A DNA stretch of 34,376 bases from Methylobacterium sp. (GTDB lineage Bacteria > Pseudomonadota > Alphaproteobacteria > Rhizobiales > Beijerinckiaceae): NCBI GenBank assembly GCA_013823325.1, contig PNLY01000061.1:1-34376 (forward strand). The letters are read 5' to 3'. Positions 15,869 to 24,583 of the stretch are shown here, piece by piece. Each line of letters begins with the position of its first letter. Positions within the stretch are counted from its first letter, which is position 1. A model generated the notes under the pieces. The model worked only from the letters and a program-made list of their open reading frames with translations. It was not told the DNA's origin and searched no databases. The position numbers and the translations under genes were made by a program.

Positions 15869-16360
15869 ATGCCGACACGCCGATTCCTGTTACCCCTGCT
15901 GACCCTTCCGCTGCTGTCCTCGGTTGCCGCGGCGGAGGCGCCGTGCCGGCCGCGTGGCGGGGCGTTGATCGTCCGGCCGCGCCGGCCGGCGCAGCCGCTC
16001 TCGGCGCAGCTCGATGCGCTGGGCCCGCTGGCCCATGACGCGGCGCTCGGCCTCGCTTTGCAGCGGGCATGGCGCTGCTTCACGCCGGAGGAGTCCGTGC
16101 GAATGCGCTCGACGCTCGCCTGGGCGCGGGACGCGGTATCACGGCCTGGCTTCGGCGAGATCAGGCCGGCGGTGCTGAAGACGGCCCGGCGCCGCGGCGA
16201 GGAAGCGGCCGCGCGGCTGGTCGCGATGGGGGCCGGCAGCGAGGAGGCACGCGTCATGCAGGCCTCGTTGCGGTATGCTTTTGCGAGTGAAGAGCTTGGA
16301 GGGACGAGCGCCCGTCGGATCTGCGACGGCGATCGCTCGATCAGGGGGATCTCACGATGA
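15869..16360 (+). CDS. Hypothetical secreted helical protein
   Basis: A 163-residue protein with signal peptide (residues 1-22, LLPLLTLPLLSSVAAAEA). The mature part is alanine- and arginine-rich and predicted helical (ALGLALQRAWRCFTPEESVRMRS, RRGEEAAARLVAMGAGSEEAR). The start MPTRRFL at 15869 is chosen because the signal peptide begins there, though the ribosome site is weak. Bases 15754-15868 before it are non-coding. Its TGA overlaps the ATG of the next gene (ATGA). The family is not recognised. Confidence 0.65.
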   Translation: MPTRRFLLPLLTLPLLSSVAAAEAPCRPRGGALIVRPRRPAQPLSAQLDALGPLAHDAALGLALQRAWRCFTPEESVRMRSTLAWARDAVSRPGFGEIRPAVLKTARRRGEEAAARLVAMGAGSEEARVMQASLRYAFASEELGGTSARRICDGDRSIRGISR

Positions 16361-16989
16361 CAGGACAGACGACCGGCGAAGGCGGCGAGACCTTCAGGGA
16401 TGCTTTCGACGGTTCGCTCGAGCGGCCCACCAAGCCGTTGAAAATCGCGATGTTCCTTGCGCTCGGCGCCTTCGCCGCCGTCGCGGCGATCTACCTCATG
16501 TTCGTGTTCGTGCCGCAAAACGGGCTTCCGGCGATCCGCGAGTGGTGGGCCGGGCTCGGAACACGGTCCTTGCGCGGCGAATCCGCAGCCTTCTCCTCGA
16601 TCGTGATGGGCGCGGTCGCGACGATTGTCGTCGCCTCCTTCGCAGCCTTCACGCTGACGGAAGCCATTGCGGATCTGCGCAAGGAAAGGCCGTTGCGCAG
16701 CCTCGGCCGGGAGCTCGTCGTCATTCGCGAGCTGACGGAAGAAGGCATCGGCTATCGGGAGGGCGACATCAGGACGGTGCAGGTGCCCTGGGCGCAGGTG
16801 CAGGAGCTGCGCTCGATGGATCTGCCGGCCTTCGAGGGCAGGCTCTTCTTCGTCGTCGAGCTGAAGAGCCCGATCCACGAACGCGGCCGTCTCGTCTTCT
16901 GGGACGGGCAGGATCGTCACAACAGCATCGCCGGCCGTCTCCGCGAGCGCCTGGCAGCTTATCGCGCCGCGCAAGCCGCTGCCGGCTGA
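16357..16989 (+). CDS. Two-helix membrane protein with PH-like cytoplasmic domain
   Basis: A 210-residue protein. Two transmembrane helices are at about residues 29-53 (IAMFLALGAFAAVAAIYLMFVFV) and 83-107 (IVMGAVATIVVASFAAFTL). The C-terminal 100 residues are a beta domain with GIGYREG, then VPWAQVQELRSMDL and FVVEL, the W-x-x-V/I-x-x-I pattern seen in bacterial PH-like domains. The same layout occurs twice in the protein at 20557-21657 and once in the remnant at 21734-22174, so these are paralogues. It overlaps the previous gene by ATGA. Role unknown. Confidence 0.72.
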   Translation: MTGQTTGEGGETFRDAFDGSLERPTKPLKIAMFLALGAFAAVAAIYLMFVFVPQNGLPAIREWWAGLGTRSLRGESAAFSSIVMGAVATIVVASFAAFTLTEAIADLRKERPLRSLGRELVVIRELTEEGIGYREGDIRTVQVPWAQVQELRSMDLPAFEGRLFFVVELKSPIHERGRLVFWDGQDRHNSIAGRLRERLAAYRAAQAAAG

Positions 16990-17007
16990 AGATCAGGAGG
17001 GGGGACG

Positions 17008-19230
17008 ATGCTATATGAAATGGACAGTTTCCCGTATTTCGTGCTCTGCGGTCCCGACCAGGGCGATGGCGCGGTTCTACCGGCCTTCGGGCGCTTCGCG
17101 CGGATCGAGTCGATTGGGAACAGCAGGGGTTCATACGGTCTGGGGTGGCATGTTCCAAAGACCGAGTTCAGGGGACTGCTGTTTCCTTTAGACTCGAAGT
17201 CGAATGCGCTGGCTCATCTCGATTCCCCCGTCTGGGCGGTGGTCCGGCTCGATCGCGGCGATGCCTGCAATTGGGGCACAGAGGATGGGATCTTGCATGC
17301 CGCGGTATGGTTCAGCACCGGCTTCGTGTTGTTTCGCGGTTCGCGCCAGACGGCGCTGAGTATTCTCAACGCGTGCGAGAGCGGCAAGCCGCTGAATACA
17401 CCCCTATCGGCGTTGCAGGACTCCTCCGGCGTGGCGTACGCCGACGATTACGGCATTGCCACGGCAGGCGATGAGGGCTTCGCCCGCGCCGGCTTCTGTG
17501 GCGTCGCCGAGGCCGGTATCAGGGAGCCGTTCGCGGACCCGCTCCTGTACGAATATTCTTCCTTCGGCGTGGCGATCGCCGGCGTGCGCGGCACGGCGTC
17601 GTCCGGCACGGCGGGGCTGGCGGTGGTCGGGAGCGGCGGCACGGCGCGCGCTGGCGATTATGGCGTGGCGATCGCCCGATTCGGGGGCGAATTCTGCAGC
17701 GTCGAAGCGGGCCGCGAGGGCATCGCAATCTGCGGGGCCTGGGAAGGGATCGTCGTCGCTGCGGAAAAGTCCGTCGCGGTGGCGGACAGGGAAGTCCGAT
17801 GGCTGGCGGTCGGCCGCGGGGGCGTCGGCGTGGGGCGAGGGCGCGTCAAAGGAGTAGATGTCGCGGACGAGGCCCTTGTCGTCATCGCGGGGCTGAGCGG
17901 CGGCACCATGATCCGTCTGGGCCGGGACGCGACGCTGATCTGCGACTGTTTCGGCATTGTTCATGTTTTCACGACCCGGGGCGGAGAACGGGAGCCTGGG
18001 GTCTATTCATTTTCCGCCGACCAACTGCACAAGAGACCCGACGATATCTTTGGGCTTCCCGATGTCTCCTGGCCGGCCAGTCGAGAAGAGGCCCCGTACC
18101 GCGCTCCCCACCCCCCGGCTCCCTCTTTTCATTCCGACGTGCCTTGGTGGGAGGCCGCCCGAAACCACGATCCGGAGGCCGAGATTCGACCGGAGCCGAT
18201 ACGTGAAGGGCAGATCGTCGTCCTCTGCGCCAGTATTCCGCCAGCCGAGTTGGCGGCCGGGCGCAAGGACGGCGAATGGTGGCTCGGGGCCGTATGGGGT
18301 CAAGGCAAACTTCCACTGACCGATGGGGCGCCGTGCTGCCTTGTCCGGGTCGAAGGCGAGCATGAGCCCGGACAGCGAGATGGCGACCCGATCCGATTCC
18401 GGCAAGGCACGGCTCTTTACCGCGGCACCCTGCGCGGTGCGGTCGCCGCGCTTTACGCCGTCGGCGCCGGCAATGTGCTCGAAGGCCGTATCGCGCTAGC
18501 CGGACATGGGGGCGTGGCCCGGGTCCCCTCGCGGGAAGAGCCGGTGCCACTGCCGCTGCCGGACCCCGACGAAACGGAGCGTTACGATTACAGCAATCAT
18601 TACTACGTCTTGCGCGGTGACCGGAAGATGCCCTTCGATCCACCCCCCCTCGCCGTGGCGGGAGACGAGGGCTTCGCGATCTGCGAGGGAGAGGCCCATG
18701 CCGGAGAGCGCGGCGTGGCCTGTGTGACCGGCCTGGGCGTCGCGCGGGCTGGGGAGAGAGGGATTGCCCTCTGCGAGAGCGGCCGCGCGCTGGCAGGAGA
18801 ATCGGGAATTGCGATCTGCCGCCAGGCGAGCGGCAGGTTTACATCACCGGGCGGGCAGGCTGTCTCCGGCTGGCGTGGCATCGCCATTGCGACATTGGAC
18901 GGTGCCGCCGCGGTCGCCGCCGACAGCGGCATCGCCGTGGCCAAGGGAGGAAGATTGGCACGCGTGGGGGCAGAAGGCGTCGCGGTCGGCACCGGCTCGA
19001 AACCGGTCGATGTCCAGGGTGGCGCGAAGGCTGTCGTCGTCGCGCAGAAGGGGCATGTCACCGGCGGAGACAGGGCGCTGCTGGTGGCCTGGGACGCGGG
19101 GACGCAGCGATGGATCGCCGGGGTGGTCGGGCGGAACGACATCGAGCCCGGTGTCGCCTATGTCGCCCGCAACGGCCGGTTCGAGCCATCGACCAGCACC
19201 GTCGTGACCGAGGTTCGCCGCAAGCGCTGA
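17008..19230 (+). CDS. Large protein of two diverged beta-solenoid modules
   Basis: A 740-residue protein with no signal peptide or membrane segment, preceded by a strong AGGAGG site. Two stretches, about 130-290 and 550-690, are made of short repeats of the type G-(V/I)-A-x-(A/C)-x-x-x-G-x-A-x-A-G (for example DYGIATAGDEGFARAG and ERGIALCESGRALAGE), which should stack into a beta-solenoid. Each is preceded by a domain with an (V/C)VR(L/V) strand and an FRGS/YRGT motif. Each is closed by a conserved end: EPGVYSF (Glu329) and EPGVAYV (Glu713). The protein is therefore an internal duplication with an offset of about 384 residues. The closing element resembles the C-terminus of repeat proteins found in phages. 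It could be a scaffold or binding protein. Confidence 0.78.
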   Translation: MLYEMDSFPYFVLCGPDQGDGAVLPAFGRFARIESIGNSRGSYGLGWHVPKTEFRGLLFPLDSKSNALAHLDSPVWAVVRLDRGDACNWGTEDGILHAAVWFSTGFVLFRGSRQTALSILNACESGKPLNTPLSALQDSSGVAYADDYGIATAGDEGFARAGFCGVAEAGIREPFADPLLYEYSSFGVAIAGVRGTASSGTAGLAVVGSGGTARAGDYGVAIARFGGEFCSVEAGREGIAICGAWEGIVVAAEKSVAVADREVRWLAVGRGGVGVGRGRVKGVDVADEALVVIAGLSGGTMIRLGRDATLICDCFGIVHVFTTRGGEREPGVYSFSADQLHKRPDDIFGLPDVSWPASREEAPYRAPHPPAPSFHSDVPWWEAARNHDPEAEIRPEPIREGQIVVLCASIPPAELAAGRKDGEWWLGAVWGQGKLPLTDGAPCCLVRVEGEHEPGQRDGDPIRFRQGTALYRGTLRGAVAALYAVGAGNVLEGRIALAGHGGVARVPSREEPVPLPLPDPDETERYDYSNHYYVLRGDRKMPFDPPPLAVAGDEGFAICEGEAHAGERGVACVTGLGVARAGERGIALCESGRALAGESGIAICRQASGRFTSPGGQAVSGWRGIAIATLDGAAAVAADSGIAVAKGGRLARVGAEGVAVGTGSKPVDVQGGAKAVVVAQKGHVTGGDRALLVAWDAGTQRWIAGVVGRNDIEPGVAYVARNGRFEPSTSTVVTEVRRKR

Positions 19231-19354
19231 AGAAGGCCGCGCTGAGCGCCGGCATCCATAGGCAAGGCTGGGCAAGTCCGCGCAATACCGCCGCCGCCGG
19301 GTCGCGGCTATCCCTTCGTCCATCGGGTCACCCCGACGGAACGGAGACTGAGCC

Positions 19355-19816
19355 ATGAATAAGCATCTCGCCCTCGCCGCCTTCGTCCTGCTCGCCGCGA
19401 CCGGCGCGCAGGCCCAGCAGAGCCAGCAGAAGGTCGCCGTCAAGAACCGCGACATGATCGTCGCCATCACCAGCGGGCAGTTGGAGGACAAGATCGTCGG
19501 CAAGCCCGAAATCTTCCAACGGAGCAACATCGCCTACGCCATCGGCATGACGCGCAGCCTGCACCGGGCCTGCTCCATCCTCTCGGCCGAGGACAGCGCG
19601 CGGCTGGAGCGGCTCGAGCGGGCGTACCGGACGAGGAAGGCAAGCAACGAGATCGACGCGGCGATGCAGGCCATGGTGCTGGGCGAACTCGACAACGGCG
19701 CCTCCGACACGGCCGCCCTGCTCGGCCGCTACGACTGCGCTGCGCTGGAGCGCGCCAAGCTGACCGGCCCGCTGCTCGCCTTCTGGAACAAATATCTCAC
19801 CCGGCTCGCCGGCTGA
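19355..19816 (+). CDS. Hypothetical secreted protein
   Basis: A 153-residue protein with a clear signal peptide (MNKHLALAAFVLLAATGAQA, cleaved before QQSQQ). The mature part is helical and contains two cysteines (HRACSIL and YDCAALE) that could pair in the periplasm. The ATG at 19355 is chosen for the signal peptide. It follows the solenoid gene after a 124-base gap and is followed by another secreted protein after 33 bases, so the latter two are probably co-transcribed. The family is not recognised. Confidence 0.72.
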   Translation: MNKHLALAAFVLLAATGAQAQQSQQKVAVKNRDMIVAITSGQLEDKIVGKPEIFQRSNIAYAIGMTRSLHRACSILSAEDSARLERLERAYRTRKASNEIDAAMQAMVLGELDNGASDTAALLGRYDCAALERAKLTGPLLAFWNKYLTRLAG

Positions 19817-19849
19817 GCCGCCGCATGCAGCAAGCACGAGGAGGTCTCG

Positions 19850-20419
19850 ATGTCGCTTCGCTTCCCTCGATCCTTCGTTGCGGCGCTGATCGCCGCGGCG
19901 GGCCTGCTCGCGGCCCACGCGGTCTCGGCGCAGACCGCGCCCGCGCCGCGCCTCGAAGCCCAGCGTCTGGCCAATGCGCAGTTCGAGACGTTTCGGACCC
20001 GCTGCGGCAAGGGCTATGTCGTCGCGGCCGACGTCACGCCGCCGCCGCGGGGCGGCTTCACCGCCACACTGGGGACGCCTGCGCCCGGAGCCTCCTCCGG
20101 CCATACGCTCTATGTCGCCTATGCCGATGTCCGCCTCGACGGGCGCGAGATCACGACCGATATCGACCGTCGCAATGGGATCGCCTGGCGCGGAACGCTG
20201 GCCTACAGCGCCGCCGCTCTGCGCCAGATCTCGGTCGGCCATGACGGGACCAGAGGCGCCTGGAGCCCGTGGCAGCCCGCCGGACCGATCTATACGGTGA
20301 CGCTGGAGCTCAAGAACGGGAGCTGGTCGAGCCGCGGGCAAGAGATGTCGCTTCTGGGTGCGCTGGGGCGCTACGCCAAGCTGAGGCGTCCGGCCTGTGC
20401 AGAGATTCCAGCAGGCTGA
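19850..20419 (+). CDS. Hypothetical secreted beta-rich protein
   Basis: A 189-residue protein with signal peptide (residues 1-29, ending AHAVSAQ) and an excellent GAGGAGG ribosome site. The mature part begins helical, then is beta-rich (GYVVAADVTPPPRGGFTATLG, TLYVAYADVRLDGREITTD, YTVTLELKNGSW). It has two cysteines (TRCGKG and PACAEI), one near each end, which may form a disulfide. The family is not recognised. It belongs to the run of exported proteins downstream of the caspase-like gene. Confidence 0.72.
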   Translation: MSLRFPRSFVAALIAAAGLLAAHAVSAQTAPAPRLEAQRLANAQFETFRTRCGKGYVVAADVTPPPRGGFTATLGTPAPGASSGHTLYVAYADVRLDGREITTDIDRRNGIAWRGTLAYSAAALRQISVGHDGTRGAWSPWQPAGPIYTVTLELKNGSWSSRGQEMSLLGALGRYAKLRRPACAEIPAG

Positions 20420-20556
20420 TCCGGCGATGGCGGCGGCTTTCGCACCGCGAAGATCGGCCGATCCGCTTTCCGGCGGAGCCGACCATAAGATAATCTCGAA
20501 ACCGAGGCGCGCGGCGGTGATGTCTCGCCCGTTGCCCGACGAATGCGGGGGATGAC

Positions 20557-21657
20557 ATGGACGAACCAAGCGTCGCCTTCAGTGTCGAGGGCAAAACCTT
20601 TCGCAGCCCGATCGGCGTGTTTTCCATCCTTGGCGTCTGCGCTCTCGCGGGCGCCATTCTCTGCCTGTTGCAACTCGTGGCCAAGCCTTTGACGCTGTCG
20701 AACGCCGTCCCGCTGCTCTTCGGCGGCGTCGGAGGACTGATCGGGCTCGCGGCCGGCCTCGGCTTTACCGCCATGCAACTCAACACATGGCGGGCCGGGC
20801 GTGATCCGGATGCCACCGCAAGGCGGATCACGCCTCTCGTCGTCACCGCCGGCGGGATCTTCATCGACCCCTATCCCTATGCCGGTCCCGGACCTCTGGG
20901 AGCGCGCCGCCGCCGCTTCGTGCCCTGGCGGGACGTCGCCGCAATCGGGCCGGTCAACGAAACAGGCCTGTTTCCCGTGACGGTGGCGGAGAAGGACGGG
21001 GTTCAGAAGACCGTCTACGAAATCCCCGAACAGGCGCGCGGCGAGGCCGGTGCGACGCCGTACGCCACGCTCCTCGCCGCCCGGGAGCGCTATCTGGCCG
21101 GGCTTTCATCGGCGGCCCGGGCCGCGACGGGGACGTTCCTCGTTCCGGTCGTCAGGGCGGCGCCGCCGATCTGGCGCGTGCTCGGTGGCGGCGTGCTGCT
21201 CGCGGGCGCGGCCGTCGTCGCTCTCCTGCTGACCGCGACAGCCGCGACGACGAAGAGCGCCAATCTCGACCTCAAGGCCTTTCTCACGCTTCTGGGCTGG
21301 AGCGCGATTATCGCGTTCGTCGCCTTTGCGATCGTCGCCGCCGCGATCGGGGCCTGGCGCGCCCGAGGCCAGCAAGCAGTCTGGCCAGTCGCCACGATCG
21401 AGGCGGACGGCTTCACCGCCACCGCCCTACCGCATGGGTCCGGCGACCTCTTCGGCGAACTGGAAGGCCGCAGCCGCCGCGTCGCCTGGCCGGAGGTCCG
21501 ACGCATCGAGCCGCCGCTCCCCGGCGAGAACGAGTTCATCGTCGATATCGGCGAGCGCCAGCCGCTGCGGCTGCCGGCTTCCGCCAGGGCCGAAGACGGA
21601 CGGACGCTTCACCCGGCGCTCGCCGAGGCATGGCGATCATCGCGCTCGGAAAACTGA
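20557..21657 (+). CDS. Membrane protein with duplicated helix-pair and PH-like domain
   Basis: A 366-residue protein built as a tandem repeat. Each half has two transmembrane helices (about 23-45 and 49-72; about 208-230 and 240-266) followed by a soluble beta domain. The domains carry the same signature: FVPWRDVAAIGP in the first half and RVAWPEVRRIEPP in the second. The second half ends with QPLRLPASARAEDGRTLHPAL. It is a paralogue of the 210-residue protein at 16357-16989 and of the remnant just downstream. The ATG at 20557 follows GGGGGA. Function is unknown. Confidence 0.75.
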   Translation: MDEPSVAFSVEGKTFRSPIGVFSILGVCALAGAILCLLQLVAKPLTLSNAVPLLFGGVGGLIGLAAGLGFTAMQLNTWRAGRDPDATARRITPLVVTAGGIFIDPYPYAGPGPLGARRRRFVPWRDVAAIGPVNETGLFPVTVAEKDGVQKTVYEIPEQARGEAGATPYATLLAARERYLAGLSSAARAATGTFLVPVVRAAPPIWRVLGGGVLLAGAAVVALLLTATAATTKSANLDLKAFLTLLGWSAIIAFVAFAIVAAAIGAWRARGQQAVWPVATIEADGFTATALPHGSGDLFGELEGRSRRVAWPEVRRIEPPLPGENEFIVDIGERQPLRLPASARAEDGRTLHPALAEAWRSSRSEN

Positions 21658-21733
21658 GGTCGAGGCGGAACAGGTCGTCGCTGCCTCTGCTCGCGCCGCC
21701 GCGCCATCTGGATCGGACTGCAGGAATGTCACG

Positions 21734-22174
21734 ATGACGGAGCCCATCGACGGAACGCGCATCGTCTTCAGCATGTAAGCCAAGCCCATTCGCGCGATCA
21801 GCTGGCTCTTGCTGGCAATCGGCACTTTTTTCGTCGTTTGTGGAACGCAGATGGGATGGGTGGCGCTGAGCCAAGCGAGCGCCCCCGGATCTGAGACGAC
21901 ATTCTTGCTGGGGTTTGCGGCGATCGCTCTTGCGGCAGGCCTGGCGCAGCCGGCCGGCAACGACAACGGCGATCTCGAAGAGGAAGGCCACAACGTCACC
22001 TGGCAACAGGTGCGGAACATCGAGCCGCCGATCGCAGACGAGGACAGCTTCGCCGTCGATGTCGGCTGGCGCCAGCCGCTGCGCCTGCCGACCTCGGCGA
22101 GGTCGGAGGATGGCCGCACCTTTTCCCCGGCCCTCCTCAAGCGTGGCAGGCCTGGCGCGATTCTGCCGAACTGA
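21734..22174 (+). pseudogene. Decayed paralogue of the upstream PH-like membrane protein
   Basis: The frame from the ATG at 21734 reads MTEPIDGTRIVFSM, a TAA stop at 21776-21778, then continues in the same frame as AKPIRAISWLLLAIGTFFVV. The C-terminal part, VTWQQVRNIEPPIADEDSF followed by QPLRLPTSARSEDGRTFSPALL, is strikingly close to the end of the upstream gene. A single helix-pair is joined to a single PH-like domain, and the domain's first strands are missing. It is therefore a shortened, stop-containing paralogue. A reinitiating form from an alternative start after the stop cannot be excluded. Confidence 0.68.
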
Positions 22175-22193
22175 GAGACGGGCCTGGGCCTGC

Positions 22194-23021
22194 TTAAATG
22201 AAGCCGACCGGGGCGCCGAGCCGCGTGGGTGGCCATTTGAGATCGAACAGCAGGAACATGGCCGTCTGGACGGCATTCGGGAAATCCCCGACCGACCCGC
22301 CGGCCGCCGGGCAAGGCAACTCGCCGATGGCGGGATCGTCGAGCGAGCGCAGCAGGGCAAGGCAGGCGAGGACGAGCGTATGAGCCGGCAGGGCCACGCC
22401 GAGCTCGTAAAGCAGAGTCGCATCGGCGCGCTCGCGCGCCCGATCGACCAGCTCGCGCAGCATCGGTTGCGGCGTCCAGACCTGATCCACAAGACCTCGC
22501 CGCAACTCCGGATCGCTCCAGTCGAGCCGAGGGGCGAGGGTCAGCAGAAGCGAGCCGGGCGATGGGCCCGGCTCGGCGATGTGCTTCGGCCGGGCGAAAT
22601 CGGCCCAGTCCAGGCCGAGCGTGGGGAACAGCCGCTCCGGCAATCCGGAGACGCCGGCCCCCCGCCAGGCATCCGGAACTCGGCCGAAGGCAACCATATG
22701 CAGCGCGCCGAGGAGAAGCTGCGAGGGGCTCCGACGATGCTCCTGACAGGCCTCGCGAAACCGATCGGAATGTTCCGCGCGCTCATGGAGCGCCCCGAAC
22801 GAAGCCGGCGCCTCGGGCCAATCCTCGCCGCGCAGAGCAGCCTGCAAGCCCGACGATCGCCAATCGAGAACGGAGGCGAGCGCGATGATGTCCGGCCCGA
22901 GGGGTGGATCGTATGGCTCCGGTGGGTAAAGGTCCGGCGCCGGCATGCCCGTCGGCCTCGGTTGCCGAAGGCCTTGGACGACGGCATGCAACCTGTCGAG
23001 CCAATCACTCCAAACGCTCAT
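22194..23021 (-). CDS. Hypothetical cytoplasmic protein
   Basis: A 275-residue protein starting MSVWSDWLDRLHAVVQGL. The ATG at 23021 is chosen because AAGGAGG lies at the proper distance; the frame is open for longer but upstream sequence is unconvincing. It is mostly helical, rich in L, P, A and R, with no signal peptide, and a C-terminal hydrophobic stretch (LVLACLALLRSL). It is convergent with the remnant at 21734-22174, only 19 bases apart. No family recognised. Confidence 0.68.
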   Translation of the reverse strand: MSVWSDWLDRLHAVVQGLRQPRPTGMPAPDLYPPEPYDPPLGPDIIALASVLDWRSSGLQAALRGEDWPEAPASFGALHERAEHSDRFREACQEHRRSPSQLLLGALHMVAFGRVPDAWRGAGVSGLPERLFPTLGLDWADFARPKHIAEPGPSPGSLLLTLAPRLDWSDPELRRGLVDQVWTPQPMLRELVDRARERADATLLYELGVALPAHTLVLACLALLRSLDDPAIGELPCPAAGGSVGDFPNAVQTAMFLLFDLKWPPTRLGAPVGFI

Positions 23022-23137
23022 CGCCGCCTCCTTGAGCGGCCAGCATGCCGTGCCGGTGCCGGCCCAGGCAATTGATGCCGATTGCATCGCATTGCGATCG
23101 GCATCCTGCCGTGCGCGATCGATCATGACCCTGTGCG

Positions 23138-23587
23138 CTATGGCCTTCGGATCGGCTCCGGCTGCTGTGAGTGGACGGCGCTCTGTTCTCTGATTGCCGT
23201 CGGGCCTTGCTCGGAACCGGGCTCGATGATCGTGACGCTGACGCAGACCAACAGGAAGACCAGGATGATATTGGCGCCGCCGATCACCGATGCGAACCGC
23301 CTCGCACCCCGCGCCCGAACGATGCCGATTGCCGCAATTCCACAAAGAAGCGCCATGGACGTGAACTGGCCGGTTATCATCCATCCGCGGATTTCCGTGC
23401 CGGCCGCATGATGGTCGATCATGAAAGGGCCCGAGAGGATCATAAGACCCCAGGGTATGATCATGAACGACAGTGCGCCCAAACGACGGCGGACTTCGGA
23501 CCCACTCGGAAAGGAGCGGACGACGAGCACAGCAATCACAACGGATACCGATGCGACCAACGCGAGAAGCAGGATCAAATTGAGCAT
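23138..23587 (-). CDS. Hypothetical four-helix membrane protein
   Basis: A 149-residue integral membrane protein. Four hydrophobic segments are visible: LNLILLLALVASVSVVIAVLVV, LSFMIIPWGLMILSGPFMI, WMITGQFTSMALLCGIAAIGIV and FASVIGGANIILVFLLVCVSV. The soluble tail ends in a Q/E/P-rich stretch. The ATG at 23587 has GGAGAGAG upstream. It precedes the gene at 22194-23021 on the same strand, with a gap of about 116 bases. The family is not recognised. Confidence 0.7.
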   Translation of the reverse strand: MLNLILLLALVASVSVVIAVLVVRSFPSGSEVRRRLGALSFMIIPWGLMILSGPFMIDHHAAGTEIRGWMITGQFTSMALLCGIAAIGIVRARGARRFASVIGGANIILVFLLVCVSVTIIEPGSEQGPTAIREQSAVHSQQPEPIRRP

Positions 23588-23811
23588 CGGAAGCTCTCTC
23601 CTTGCTGTCCTCGGCGCGCCGGCCGGCCCCAGTTTCACGAAAGAATTTAGTGCATCGAAAGGAAGTGCGGAATTGCTCGGCATTGCGCCGGAATCCAGTC
23701 GCCGCGCCGCTGTCACGACGGATCTGTTGCTCAAGCAGATTCACTCCAACGGGCTCGTTTAGCACGAAGGCGCGCCCAGCGGCTGCGTGAGCCCTGCCGC
23801 CAGGCGCCTAT

Positions 23812-24436
23812 TCAAAGGTCGGTCTGTTCAGAGAGAATCAAGGCGTCGTCGACCTCGATGCCGAGGTATCTGACCGTGCTCTCCAACTTCGAATGGCCGA
23901 GCAGGAGCTGGCATGCTCGCAAGTTGCCGGTCCGCTTATAGATCAGCGCGACTTTGGTCCGTCTCAGGCTATGGGTCCCATACAGAGCGGGGTCGAGCCC
24001 GATCAGCGAAACCCAGTCGTCGAGCAGGCGCCCATATTGGCGGGTGGTGACGTGATCGCCTTTATGGCTCCGGCTAAAAGAGCCAGTCAGCATCGCCGGA
24101 TGGTCGACGCCTGAGCCAAGCGGTCAAGGCCTCCCGCGTCGGGTCGGTCAGCTCGAAGGGCACTGGCCGACCTGTCTTCTGCTGGATGATCGAGGTCCGC
24201 AGTCTGACCGTGCCGCCCAGCACGACATCGCTGATCCGCAAGCGAACGAGATCGCAGCCTCGCAACTTGCTGTCGATCGCCAGATTGAACATGGCGAGGT
24301 CTCGTACGCGCTGATCATGCTGCAGTCGCGTTCGGATCGCCCAAATATGACGAGGTTTCAGCGGCGGCTTGGGCCCGATAAGGCGACCCGCGTTCCAGGC
24401 GGGACGCTCGTCACGTTGCTGATGTTCGATCGGCAT
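23812..24436 (-). pseudogene. Tyrosine recombinase/integrase split by a frameshift
   Basis: A short (about 208-residue) tyrosine recombinase of a type common on alphaproteobacterial mobile elements. The first part, start MPIEHQQRDERPAW at 24436 with AAGGAGGA upstream, carries the first catalytic arginine in SKLRGCDLVRL and ends with DADWLF then TAG. The second part, in the +1 frame, runs SRSHKGDHVTTRQYGRLLDDW and holds the HSLRR box, the LLGHSKLES box and the catalytic Tyr in VRYLG. All active-site residues survive, so one small indel in the TTTT/TAG region near 24075 breaks the gene. Homologues usually have F-P-S-R here, which fits a two-base loss. Programmed +1 shifting is the alternative. 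Confidence 0.85.
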
Positions 24437-24583
24437 AGCGTGTCCTCCTTTGGAGGCCGCATCCGGATTGATAGTATCACGAATGATGTTGAGCTGCGCT
24501 GCGCCACAAGCTGACCTGCAGACGCTGCCGATAAGCGGACGTTTGGTGCTCCGATTTTTGCCCGAGTGGGCGCAATGATGAAA

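Noticed and set aside
15750..15902. GTG-started short frame overlapping the stop of the LytM-like gene
   Set aside because: It ends inside the signal peptide of the next gene and reads as low-quality sequence; it is treated as intergenic.
15775..16974. Long leftward frame opposite the secreted and PH-like genes
   Set aside because: The rightward genes have signal peptides, ribosome sites and overlaps; the leftward frame has low-complexity sequence only.
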